Source: an uncultured Mobiluncus sp.
GTDB taxonomy: Bacteria; Actinomycetota; Actinomycetes; Actinomycetales; Actinomycetaceae
Assembly (NCBI RefSeq): GCF_947254095.1
Contig: NZ_CAMYBV010000009.1
Location: forward strand, 1-64,000
Length of the DNA stretch: 64,000 nt
Direction of reading: 5' to 3'
The notes under the pieces were generated by a model, which did no database searches, was not told the origin of the DNA, and saw only the letters and a program-made list of their open reading frames with translations. Position numbers and translations under genes: made by a program. Positions 15,977-23,940 of this stretch are shown here, piece by piece. Position 1 is the first letter of the stretch, and every line of letters starts with the position of its first letter.

Positions 15977-16034
15977 TCACTTTGCTGGTTTCGCCGGTTT
16001 TGCCGGGGGATTACTCAGTTCGCTGGCGGTTACG
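15977..16034 (-). pseudogene. valS 3'-end fragment
   Basis: Read on the minus strand this fragment gives VTASELSNPPAKPAKPAK followed by TGA. The complete valS of this window ends SAAELGEPPAKPAKPEKPTK. At the DNA level 23 bases (15987-16009) are identical to 21208-21230. It encodes only the last 19 residues or so, so it is a displaced gene end with no function of its own. Confidence 0.7.
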
Positions 16035-16085
16035 GCCGCGCGCCGAGGATCCGACCTTGGCGAAGGGTCTAAAGTTGTGGCAGCG
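16020..16085 (+). pseudogene. FTR1 5'-region fragment
   Basis: Bases 16050-16085 match 5423-5458 of the FTR1 gene at 31 of 36 positions. In frame, the text AARRGSDLGEGSKVVA resembles AATQNSDLGEWSDVVA, the start of the mature FTR1 protein. Only about 20 codons remain; the left end overlaps the valS fragment and the right end runs straight into a methyltransferase fragment. It appears to be a recombination scar. Confidence 0.6.
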
Positions 16086-16244
16086 CACCGCGAAAACGAC
16101 CGCGCGGTCGAGGCAACCTACGGTCTGCCGACCGATAGCGATGAGGCAGACATCGTCTCGTACCTCTTTGCTCTCTATGCCGCCAAAATGTCGGCGTCTA
16201 CTCCCCGCGCGGGAAACTCAACAGGTTCTTCAAATACCCCGTGA
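16086..16244 (+). pseudogene. MmeI-like R-M protein, C-terminal fragment (copy A)
   Basis: The frame reads AHRENDRAVEATYGLPTDSD, then EADIVSYLFALYAAK and a short tail to TGA at 16244. This is the C-terminal end found in type IIL (MmeI-like) restriction-modification proteins, where 'NDRAV..AYG' closes the protein. A second, longer copy with the same ending lies at 18014-19105. Copy A keeps the tail that is lost to a stop codon in that second copy. Confidence 0.75.
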
Positions 16245-16297
16245 CCTTAGACAAGTCCGTGAGTTCCCTGGAGGAGTGCGGCTCCAGATCGGGCTGG
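16089..16297. repeat. Direct repeat, left copy (about 210 bp)
   Basis: This segment matches 19072-19284 in the same orientation with an identity I estimate by eye at about 80 percent or more, including about 60 nearly identical bases at 16199-16259. It spans the convergent junction between the MmeI-like gene end and the fadD end. The two copies bound a 2.8-kb block with the protease gene and most of the broken R-M gene. Confidence 0.85.
16196..16297 (-). pseudogene. fadD 3'-end fragment
   Basis: On the minus strand the fragment gives QPDLEPHSSRELTDLSK and then VTGYLKNLLSFPRGE with a TAG stop. The intact fadD at 19182 ends QPNLETNSSAGHTDLSK and the same last 15 residues. Differences are mostly conservative or silent, so the copy is old or came from a related strain. 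Only about 33 codons are present. To the right it breaks directly into an R-M N-terminal fragment. Confidence 0.75.
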
Positions 16298-16565
16298 CAA
16301 GGGCTACGAAAAGGGCGAGTGCCAAAAGTTCTGGACGCTGCTGTTGCGTGACGTGCTGGGCTACGTGCGCATGGACTCGGTGTTGTTTGAACATCGCGTC
16401 GCTGGCGGTGGTTTCATCGATGTGTGGATTCGCGATGCCTCCGTGATGGTGGAGCAAAAATCCCTGGGGGTGGACTTTGACGCTCCCGAGATGCGGCAGG
16501 GGGTTTTAAAGACCCCGTTGGCGCAGGTGTGGGATTATGCCGCGGATTCTGCACGTGCCGAACCG
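16296..16565 (+). pseudogene. MmeI-like R-M protein, N-terminal fragment
   Basis: The frame reads GKGYEKGECQKFWTLLLRDV, then GYVRMDSVLFEHRV, GGFIDVWIRD, ASVMVEQKSLGVDFDAP and TPLAQVWDYAA. This corresponds to the N-terminal nuclease region of type IIL enzymes, with the (I)DV...VEQKS pattern matching the D...ExK nuclease motif. The similarity fades after 16565, and an AT-rich region leads to the protease gene. The start codon and first residues are missing, so it is not a functional gene. Confidence 0.75.
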
Positions 16566-16713
16566 CCAACAAGGTGTGGTACACAATCGTCCACGAGACG
16601 AAAAGTTAATCTTATTTACCAGAAATAATGACAATATGTCAATTTAGACTCTTGCAAATTAGTTAAAACCCACCTAGGGTAGAGGTGAATAAAGAAAAAA
16701 ATTGGAGGTTATT

Positions 16714-17724
16714 ATGAAAATTCGACGTCAAACTTTACCTGTTACTGCTCTGTTCGCTATCTTAGCGTTGTTTGCAGGCTTCATGATGCCAACTGCCCAA
16801 GCATCTCCGATTGCAGATGACGGCACGGGTGACCAGCCAGTATCAACCAGTGCACCCTCAGTCAATTCACCAAGATCATCTACTCAGGAATTAGATCCCA
16901 CAGGCTACTGGACGGAAGAAAAGATGCAATCTGCAATTCCTGCAGACGAATTAGCTTCCGAGTTTTATCAAACCGACACCAAACCATCCAGTCAACAATC
17001 TAAAGGTGTTAGTTTGGGAGAGGATTTGTCTCATCCTGTGTACCCCGAATTGCCGACAGTAACACGAACCCGGAACACGGCCGTCCCATCAACTGCTGGA
17101 AAAGTGTTTTTCACTTATAAAGGTAAAAACTATGTGTGCTCGGGCTCGGCAATTAACGGTTCGACGAAAAACGTAGTGTCCACCGCAGGACACTGCGTAC
17201 ATGGGGGAAAGGGAGAAGGATGGCATTCAAACATTGCATTCGCGCCTGGATACTACAACGGCGTGTCAGGATACGGCCTGTGGAATTGGAAGACGGCACA
17301 CACCTTTAAAGGATGGATTGACTCATCAGATTTTTCTCGCGACCAAGCATTCTTCACCGTGTATCCTCGCAACGGAAGATCCTTAGTGGCTACAGTTGGT
17401 GGTAATGGGCTTTCTTATAACTATGGACACAATCAGACTGGAGTGAGAATATGGGGTTGGCCTGCAGAAAAACCATACCATGGTACAACTCCTTACTACT
17501 GTGACGGGAATACCAGGAAGCGGGGTTTTTGGTCCAGCGACATGGTAATGCCCTGCGGTATGACCGGTGGGGCAAGTGGAGGTCCTTGGCTACTAACAAG
17601 AATCAATGCGAATCTGGGATACGTTTACGGTGTAACATCTCGCCGAACAACTTCAGGGGATAAGTTGCTTATTTCTACACCTTTCGATAACGCGGTAAAG
17701 GATCTTTTCCTAGGTATTAAATGA
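16714..17724 (+). CDS. Secreted trypsin-like serine protease
   Basis: This protein of about 336 residues starts at ATG 16714, 5 bases after GGAGG. It has a signal peptide (about residues 1-31), a propeptide-like region with 'GYWTEEKMQSAIPADE', and a chymotrypsin-fold domain. The catalytic triad is visible as His in STAGHC, Asp in the DFSRDQAFF region and Ser in GGASGGPW. It should act outside the cell, perhaps on host or neighbour proteins. Its base composition is more AT-rich than its surroundings, and it lies inside a broken R-M gene between direct repeats, which points to recent acquisition or relocation. The substrate is unknown. Confidence 0.88.
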   Translation: MKIRRQTLPVTALFAILALFAGFMMPTAQASPIADDGTGDQPVSTSAPSVNSPRSSTQELDPTGYWTEEKMQSAIPADELASEFYQTDTKPSSQQSKGVSLGEDLSHPVYPELPTVTRTRNTAVPSTAGKVFFTYKGKNYVCSGSAINGSTKNVVSTAGHCVHGGKGEGWHSNIAFAPGYYNGVSGYGLWNWKTAHTFKGWIDSSDFSRDQAFFTVYPRNGRSLVATVGGNGLSYNYGHNQTGVRIWGWPAEKPYHGTTPYYCDGNTRKRGFWSSDMVMPCGMTGGASGGPWLLTRINANLGYVYGVTSRRTTSGDKLLISTPFDNAVKDLFLGIK

Positions 17725-17933
17725 GCCTGATAAGGAGGCGTTGGCTGCCTATATTGGTCGCAATAATTATTATCTGCCTTGTGATTGGGCTAGTTCTGCT
17801 TGCTTTGCATTCACGGCAAGCTACTCCAGTGCAGGACTCTCCAACCTCAACGCAAGCACCTGTAGGTGATAGTAATTACTGGACCAAGAAGCGAATGGAG
17901 TCAGCTACTCCTGCTCCCATGCCATCGCCGTAA
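17721..17933 (+). CDS. Short membrane-anchored protein, truncated protease paralogue
   Basis: The ATG overlaps the protease stop (ATGA), so it may be translated by coupling. The 70-residue product has an N-terminal membrane helix (about 8-29) and a Pro/Thr/Ser-rich stretch. It then has NYWTKKRMESATPAP, which resembles GYWTEEKMQSAIPAD in the protease propeptide, and ends soon after. It looks like the first part of a second protease precursor whose catalytic domain is gone. It could alternatively be a small partner of the protease. I lean to gene decay. Confidence 0.5.
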   Translation: MSLIRRRWLPILVAIIIICLVIGLVLLALHSRQATPVQDSPTSTQAPVGDSNYWTKKRMESATPAPMPSP

Positions 17934-18013
17934 AACAGCGTTATTTCACAGTAACGTTTCCCCAGTTCAAGCTCGCTCACTTTATCTTTTATGCGCATAC
18001 TGAGGCGGGGCTT

Positions 18014-19105
18014 GCCCCAGCGTCCGTCCAGGCGCACGTGTACTGCGTGATTATCGGGTTTTCCTACACGGAGCGGAAAGTGAAATACGTGTGGGATTAT
18101 GCGTCAAGGCAGGCTGTTTTGCCGGGTGACGCCGCCGGGGGCACCGCGTCTCGGGGCTTGGTGGGGTCCTGCTCTGTTTCTCTAAGCAACGTAGTTGCTA
18201 AGAGAAACTACGAGCACCCACAGGCTCCTTCGTCGGGTGCCCTCCCGCCGGCGCAGCGTACCAGGCGGGGAGGCGTCGGGGTGCGACGTGTGGTGAGTCG
18301 CTTGAACGGATACCTCGCGGACGCGCCGGATGTGTTCTTGGAGCGCCAGATGAAGCCGCTGTGTGATGTGCCGGAAATGTCAAAGGGATTTCAGCCCACT
18401 GACAATGGATTTCTGCTGCTGTCACCCGAAGAACGTGCGGAGCTGCTGGCGGTCGAGCCTGGAGCCGAGCGCTGGGTGCGGAAGTTTTCTATGGGGGCGG
18501 AGTTCATTAGGGGAGAGGATCGTTACTGTTTGTGGCTGGAAGGTATTACCCCTAACGAGCTGGCTGCCTTACCGAAACTGCGCTCACGGGTGGAGGCTTG
18601 CCGTGCTTGGCGTCTGGCGCAGGTAAAGACTGGAGACGCCTACAAACTTGCCGACCGACCGCACCTCTTGCGCCCGTGCGGAAAATTCCAGGATGGCATA
18701 TATATCGGGGTGCCCCCAGTGTCCTCGGAGCGCCGTGATTATATTCCGATGGGTTTTGTTACGGACGGTATGATTCCAGGAAATCAACTGTATTTCGTGC
18801 CGACCGATTCGCGCTATGTTTTCGGGGTTTTAGTCTCGCGGGCGCATAATGCCTGGATGCGCGTGGTTGCTGGCAGGTTGGAGATGCGTTACCGCTACGG
18901 CAACACGACGGTGTACAACAACTTGGTGTGGCCCGATGCCACCCCTGCCGAGCGTGAGCGCATTGAACACAGCGCGCTGGGAATTTTGGAGGCGCGTGCG
19001 CTTTATCCGGACGCTTCCCTCGCCACGCTCTATGACCCGGACTTGATGCCGGCTGAGTTGCGGGAGGCACACCTCGAAAATGACCGCGCGGTCGAGGCAG
19101 CCTAG
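18014..19105 (+). pseudogene. MmeI-like R-M protein, specificity and C-terminal part (copy B)
   Basis: This frame covers the middle and end of a type IIL restriction-modification protein. It reads HVYCVIIGFS, then after a 126-bp foreign segment RLNGYLADAPDVFLERQMKP, CLWLEGITP, the target-recognition region, NNLVWPDATP and finally ENDRAVEAA. A TAG at 19103-19105 replaces the TAC (Tyr) found in copy A and removes about 40 residues. The methyltransferase core with its NPPY-type motif is absent; the protease region takes its place. The gene is therefore broken at both ends and cannot make an active enzyme. Confidence 0.8.
18131..18256. repeat. Hairpin-rich insertion inside the R-M relic
   Basis: An almost perfect inverted repeat, GTTTCTCTAAGCAAC (18176-18190) and GTTGCTAAGAGAAAC (18194-18208), surrounds a 3-base loop. 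It is framed by outer inverted sequences GGGGGCACC (18137-18145) and GGGTGCCC (18234-18241). The element interrupts a conserved stretch of the R-M protein in frame, so it looks like a small non-autonomous mobile or REP-type element. Confidence 0.55.
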
Positions 19106-19284
19106 GGTCTGTCGACCGATTGCAGCGAAGCGGACATTGTCTCGCACCTCTTTGCTCTCTATACCGCAAAAATGCCGGCGGTTACTCCCCGCGCGGGAAA
19201 CTCAACAGGTTCTTCAAATACCCCGTGACCTTGGACAAGTCCGTGTGTCCAGCGGAGGAATTCGTTTCCAAATTGGGTTGGGAC
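19072..19284. repeat. Direct repeat, right copy (about 210 bp)
   Basis: This is the partner of 16089-16297. It contains the natural convergent junction of the R-M gene end and the intact fadD end, so it is probably the original and the left copy the duplicate. Confidence 0.85.
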
Positions 19285-21137
19285 ACCCCTGCGTAAATAT
19301 CCGCAATGGCGTCGGCGCATTTTTCCATCACGACCTGACGGCGCACCTTCATGGAAGGCGTCAGCATTCGGTTCGCCTCGGTGAAATCGAAAGGCAGAAT
19401 GCGAAACTCGCGGATAGATTCCGCCCGCGAAACTCCGGCGTTGGCTTTTGCGATGGCGCGAGAAATGGAGGCGTGCACCGCTGGGTGACGTGCCGCAGCC
19501 GTCACGTCCATCGGGTCCAGGCCCTTCTTCTTCAGCCAGCTCGGCAGCATTTCCCCGTCGAGCGTCACCAGGGCGCCAACGAAGGGCTTGCCTTCTCCCA
19601 CCACCATAATCTGCGAAATCAGGGGGTGGGATTGCAGCGGCTCCTCCAAGGTTGCCGGGGCAACGTTCTTGCCCCCGGCCGTAACCAGAATTTCCTTGGC
19701 TCTGCCGGTTATCTTCAGCAGTCCGTCTGGGTTCATCTGCCCCAAATCCCCCGAGTGCAGCCAGCCTTCCGCGTCGAACACTCCGTCGTTGCTCTCGGGC
19801 TTGAGATATCCGGGACTGATGGTCGGGCCTCTCATCAGGATTTCTCCCTCCGGGGTGACGCGTATCCGCGCGCTGCGCACCGGCGGTCCCACGGTGCCAA
19901 TGCGATGCAGTTGCAGGGTGTTCACGGTGACTGCGGCGCAGGATTCCGTCATGCCGTAGCCCTCCAGCACGTCGACGCCGACTCCGCGATAGAAATGTCC
20001 CAGGCGCTCGCCCAGGGCGCCTCCACCGGAAACTACGAACTCGCATCTGCCGCCCAGCAGTCCCATGAGTTTACGGTAAACGAGCTGTTCATAAAGGGTA
20101 TGACGTGCCCTAAGGGCGCGTGAGGGACCCTCGGTGGTGTCCAGGGCGCGAGAATACTCAATCGCCGTGTTCACAGCACGATTGAAGATAATGTGCTTTG
20201 GTTTGGAACGGCTGGCTTGGTTTTGAGCCGAGTTGTAGATTTTCTCCAACACTCGGGGCACCACCAGCAGGTAGGTTGGCCGAAAAGAGGCGATATCGGG
20301 CAGCAGGTTCTTGATGTTCGGGGAGTGGGCAATCACGCCGGAACCGCTAATCATGAAGATTTGAAGCAACCTGGCGTAGACGTGAGCCAGGGGAAGGAAC
20401 AGCAGCAGCCGGGCGCGCGGATCCTTCGAGAAATCCGGCATCCAATCCATGTTGAACCACACTAGGGAGGTGAAGTTTCCGTGCGTCAGCAGGGTGCCTT
20501 TCGGATCTCCAGAGGTTCCGGAGGTGTAGATAATGGTGGCAAGCGTGTCCATATTCAAGCGTTTGCGCGCCTCATCCACTTCCACCTGCGCGACGCTGCG
20601 GCCTGCCTCGTGCAAAGCCGCTATCGCCCCAAGATCCAGGGACAGCACCTTCACCTCGCGATTTACCTTATCTGCGGCGGCGGAGATGGCCTCCGCCAAG
20701 CGCGCGTCCTCCGCGAAGGCAATCTTGATTTCCGCCTGGCTCAGGACCGTTCCAATCTGGGCGATGGAGGAAGTCTCGTACAGCGGCACGTTCACCGCGC
20801 CCAAGCTCCAGCACGCGTAATCCAGCAGCGTCCACTCGTAAGATGTGTGCGCCATCAGCGCCATACGATCCCCGGCTTGCAATCCCAGCGCCAGCAAGCC
20901 GCGCGCCACCGAATCTACCTCGTCAAGGAATCCGCGTGCCGTAATCTTTTGCCACTCGCGGCCCAGGCCCGCCTTTCGCTCGATGATGGTGCCGTCCGGG
21001 TCGCGCTTTACCCTGTTGAGCAGCATCTTCACAATATTCCACGAGTGGGGTATGTTGCCGGGAGCGGGGTTGAAGGCCTCTATCGTGCCATCCGGAAGGG
21101 TTTTGACCTCTATGGGCGAGACGTATTCTTCGGTCAT
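19182..21137 (-). CDS. fadD: Long-chain fatty acid-CoA ligase (AMP-forming)
   Basis: This enzyme activates fatty acids with ATP and CoA in the cytoplasm. The 651-residue length and motifs match the FadD15-like family: IIYTSGTSGDPKGTLLTHGN (P-loop) near residue 205, GYGMTES near 375, and GWLHSGDLGQ and TGRAKE near 465-490. The C-terminal Lys needed for adenylation probably lies in the SISRAIAKAN region. It lies downstream of valS on the minus strand with a 51-base gap, and proC and valS may share its transcript. Its 3' end overlaps the original reading frame of the convergent R-M gene, and a copy of its last 33 codons lies at 16196-16297. Confidence 0.92.
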   Translation of the reverse strand: MTEEYVSPIEVKTLPDGTIEAFNPAPGNIPHSWNIVKMLLNRVKRDPDGTIIERKAGLGREWQKITARGFLDEVDSVARGLLALGLQAGDRMALMAHTSYEWTLLDYACWSLGAVNVPLYETSSIAQIGTVLSQAEIKIAFAEDARLAEAISAAADKVNREVKVLSLDLGAIAALHEAGRSVAQVEVDEARKRLNMDTLATIIYTSGTSGDPKGTLLTHGNFTSLVWFNMDWMPDFSKDPRARLLLFLPLAHVYARLLQIFMISGSGVIAHSPNIKNLLPDIASFRPTYLLVVPRVLEKIYNSAQNQASRSKPKHIIFNRAVNTAIEYSRALDTTEGPSRALRARHTLYEQLVYRKLMGLLGGRCEFVVSGGGALGERLGHFYRGVGVDVLEGYGMTESCAAVTVNTLQLHRIGTVGPPVRSARIRVTPEGEILMRGPTISPGYLKPESNDGVFDAEGWLHSGDLGQMNPDGLLKITGRAKEILVTAGGKNVAPATLEEPLQSHPLISQIMVVGEGKPFVGALVTLDGEMLPSWLKKKGLDPMDVTAAARHPAVHASISRAIAKANAGVSRAESIREFRILPFDFTEANRMLTPSMKVRRQVVMEKCADAIADIYAGVSQPNLETNSSAGHTDLSKVTGYLKNLLSFPRGE

Positions 21138-21188
21138 TGGGGGAGATTCTTCCTTGATAAATTCTGCGGAACAAAAACGCTAGCGGAC

Positions 21189-23855
21189 CTACTTTGTAGG
21201 TTTTTCGGGTTTCGCCGGTTTTGCCGGGGGCTCACCCAGCTCGGCGGCGCTGACCTGGGGGTATTCGACCTCGCCAGCGACAAACTCCAGCTTGCCCTCC
21301 ACGTGGTTGGCGGCCACCAAGTCGACGCGTGCCGCCTCGGCACACGCCACGTCGGGCTCGGGGAAAGTCACGGTGGCGTGCAAGAATGGGGTGCGCTGGG
21401 ACACTTTGGCATCCGACTTGACCTTACGGAGGGCCGACAGTGCTCCGCCGGCCGCCCGCAACACCTGGGGATTGCCGCTCACGCTATCCAAACCGTCGGT
21501 GCTGGGCCAAGCCGTCCGGTGCACCGACCCGGTGCGATACCAGGACCACACTTCCTCGGTGGTGAAAGGCAAGAACGGTGCGAGTAGGCGCACCACGTTA
21601 TCAATCGCCAGCGCCAGGGTCGTGCGCGCGGAAGCGACCGCGGCGCTATCGGCCGCCGGATCCTTGCCGTAAGCTCGGTCCTTGACCAGCTCCAAGTAAT
21701 CATCACACAGCGTCCAGAAGAAGCTCTCGGTCACTTCCAGGGCGCGAGCATGGTTCATTTCCTCGAAAGCCTTGGTTGCGGAGGTAATGACTTCCGCTAG
21801 GGTGGCAATCAAAGACCGGTCTACCTCGACTGTTACCAGCGCCGGATCCAAGACCAGGTCGGCGTCCCCGCCCATCGAGAGCGCGAACTTCGACGCGTTC
21901 AACAGTTTGATAGCCAAACGCCGCCCGACCTTCATCTCGCCTTCGTCAAAGGCCGCGTCCGTCCCCAACCGGGCCGAGGCCGCCCAGTAGCGCACCGCGT
22001 CGGAAGAGTGCTTTTCCAGCAGTCCCATCGGGGTCACCACGTTGCCTTTGGACTTCGACATCTTTTTGTGGTCAGGATCCAAAATCCAGCCCGAAATCGC
22101 GGCCTGGCGCCACGGCAGGGCGTCAAACTCCAGGTGGGACCGCACCACGGTCGAGAACAGCCAAGTACGGATAATGTCTTGACCTTGGGGACGCAAGTCC
22201 ATCGGGAAAGTCGCCGCAAACAGCTTTTCGTCCCGCCCAAAACCCGAATAGATTTCGGGGGTCAGGCTGGAGGTCGCCCAGGTGTCCATAATGTCGACTT
22301 CCGCCACGAAACCGCCCGGCACGCCACGCTGAGATTCATCGAATCCGGCGGGTGTGTCCGTGGTCGGATCGATAGGCAGCACGTCCTCGCTGGGCAAAAT
22401 CGGGTGGTCAAAGTCCGTTTCACCAGAGTCCTTGACCGGATACCACAGGGGCAGCGGCACCCCAAAGAAACGCTGACGGGAAATGAGCCAGTCAGTGTTC
22501 AAACCGTTGACCCAGTTCTCGTAGCGAACCCGCATAAAGTCAGGCACAAAGTCCAGCTCACGCCCGCGCGCCAACAGTTCCTCGCGCAAATCCGTGCCTC
22601 CTGCGGTGCGGGCATAAGGCTGGCCGCCGTTGCGGATGTACCACTGGCGTGAAGTCACGATTTCCAGGGGCTTGTCGCCTTTTTCATAAAAGTTCGTCAT
22701 ACGCTGGGTCGGTTTCGGATCCCCCAGCATTTCCCCGGATTCCCGCAATGCCTCGACGATAGCTTTCCGGGCGGAGAACGCCGTTTTCCCGGCGGTTTCC
22801 TGGTACAGTGCCCGGCCGCGCTCGGAAGTAATCCAATCCGGCACGTCAGGAATAATCCGACCGTCCTTGCGCAGGATGACGCGGGTCGGCAGCTGCAAAT
22901 CCCGCCACCAATCCACGTCCACCAGGTCGCCGAAAGTACAGCACATGGCGATACCTGAACCCTTGTCTATCTCGGCCTCGGGGTGAGCCAACACGGGAAC
23001 CCGCACGTCAAACCCTGGTGACGTGACATAGGTACCGAACATATCGGCGTAACGTTCATCGTCGGGGTGGGCAATCAGCGCGCAGCACGCCCCCAGCAGT
23101 TCCGGACGGGTCGTCTCGATAACGATGTCGCCTTTGCCGTCCTCGCGGTGGAACGCGAAAGAATGGTAGGAGCCGGGATAGTCGCGCGCCTCCAACTCGG
23201 CTTGTGCCACCGCGGTCTGGAACGTGACGTCCCACAGACCCGGCGCTTCGGCAGCGTACACCTCGCCTCGAGCAAAGTTACGCAGGAAAAACGTCTGGGC
23301 CACCTTTTGCGCAGGCTTACCGATAGTCTGCATCGTGTAGGACCAGTCGATAGACAGACCCAGCGTCCGCCAGAGTTCCTCGAACTGTTTTTCGTCTTGC
23401 GCGGTCAAGCGTTCGCACAGCTCCACGAAGTTTTTGCGGCTGATCGGCACCTGGTCAGCGTTTTTGATGGACTTGCCTTCCCCGCCCTCATACGGAGGAG
23501 TGAAGTCGGGCACGTAAGGGAGGGACGGGTCGCAACGCACCCCGAAATAGTTTTGCACCCGGCGCTCGGTCGGCAGACCGTTGTCGTCCCAACCCATCGG
23601 GTAAAACACGTTCTTGCCGCGCATCCGCTGGTAACGCGCCACCAAATCCGTGTGGGTATAGGAAAACACGTGACCGACGTGCAGTGATCCAGACACGGTG
23701 GGCGGCGGGGTATCGATAGAGTAAACGGCTTCCCGGGTAGTGTCGGGGTCAAAAGCGTAAATCTGTGTGTCCGCCCACACCTTGCGCCATTTGTCCTCAA
23801 TCCCGTCCAGGGTCGTCTTTGCCGGTACGCTCGGAGCGTTCAGTCTCTCGGTCAT
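21189..23855 (-). CDS. valS: Valine-tRNA ligase
   Basis: This class I aminoacyl-tRNA synthetase charges tRNA-Val. The 888-residue product has PTVSGSLHVGH (HIGH motif) near residue 45 and MSKSKGNV (KMSKS motif) near residue 590, followed by the anticodon-binding domain. The end is a Pro/Lys-rich tail (AKPAKPEKPTK). The ATG at 23855 is preceded by AAAAGGAAAA; a longer reading to 23984 lacks a site. No T-box or other leader is obvious in the 85-base gap to proC. A copy of its last codons lies in the fragment region near 15977. Confidence 0.97.
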   Translation of the reverse strand: MTERLNAPSVPAKTTLDGIEDKWRKVWADTQIYAFDPDTTREAVYSIDTPPPTVSGSLHVGHVFSYTHTDLVARYQRMRGKNVFYPMGWDDNGLPTERRVQNYFGVRCDPSLPYVPDFTPPYEGGEGKSIKNADQVPISRKNFVELCERLTAQDEKQFEELWRTLGLSIDWSYTMQTIGKPAQKVAQTFFLRNFARGEVYAAEAPGLWDVTFQTAVAQAELEARDYPGSYHSFAFHREDGKGDIVIETTRPELLGACCALIAHPDDERYADMFGTYVTSPGFDVRVPVLAHPEAEIDKGSGIAMCCTFGDLVDVDWWRDLQLPTRVILRKDGRIIPDVPDWITSERGRALYQETAGKTAFSARKAIVEALRESGEMLGDPKPTQRMTNFYEKGDKPLEIVTSRQWYIRNGGQPYARTAGGTDLREELLARGRELDFVPDFMRVRYENWVNGLNTDWLISRQRFFGVPLPLWYPVKDSGETDFDHPILPSEDVLPIDPTTDTPAGFDESQRGVPGGFVAEVDIMDTWATSSLTPEIYSGFGRDEKLFAATFPMDLRPQGQDIIRTWLFSTVVRSHLEFDALPWRQAAISGWILDPDHKKMSKSKGNVVTPMGLLEKHSSDAVRYWAASARLGTDAAFDEGEMKVGRRLAIKLLNASKFALSMGGDADLVLDPALVTVEVDRSLIATLAEVITSATKAFEEMNHARALEVTESFFWTLCDDYLELVKDRAYGKDPAADSAAVASARTTLALAIDNVVRLLAPFLPFTTEEVWSWYRTGSVHRTAWPSTDGLDSVSGNPQVLRAAGGALSALRKVKSDAKVSQRTPFLHATVTFPEPDVACAEAARVDLVAANHVEGKLEFVAGEVEYPQVSAAELGEPPAKPAKPEKPTK

Positions 23856-23940
23856 CGTTTTCCTTTTATTGTTGTGATTTACCTGCAATAGTCTACCCGC
23901 TCGCGTTCCCGCTACCCTAACGGGTTCGGTGGGGCGGGGG

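Noticed and set aside
15948..16244. Apparent 98-residue gene in the fragment region
   Set aside because: It is a chance fusion of valS-antisense, FTR1-like and R-M fragments, not a single gene.
20481..21587. Long plus-strand open frame opposite fadD and valS
   Set aside because: It crosses two convincing minus-strand genes, and its translation is low-complexity and without family motifs.
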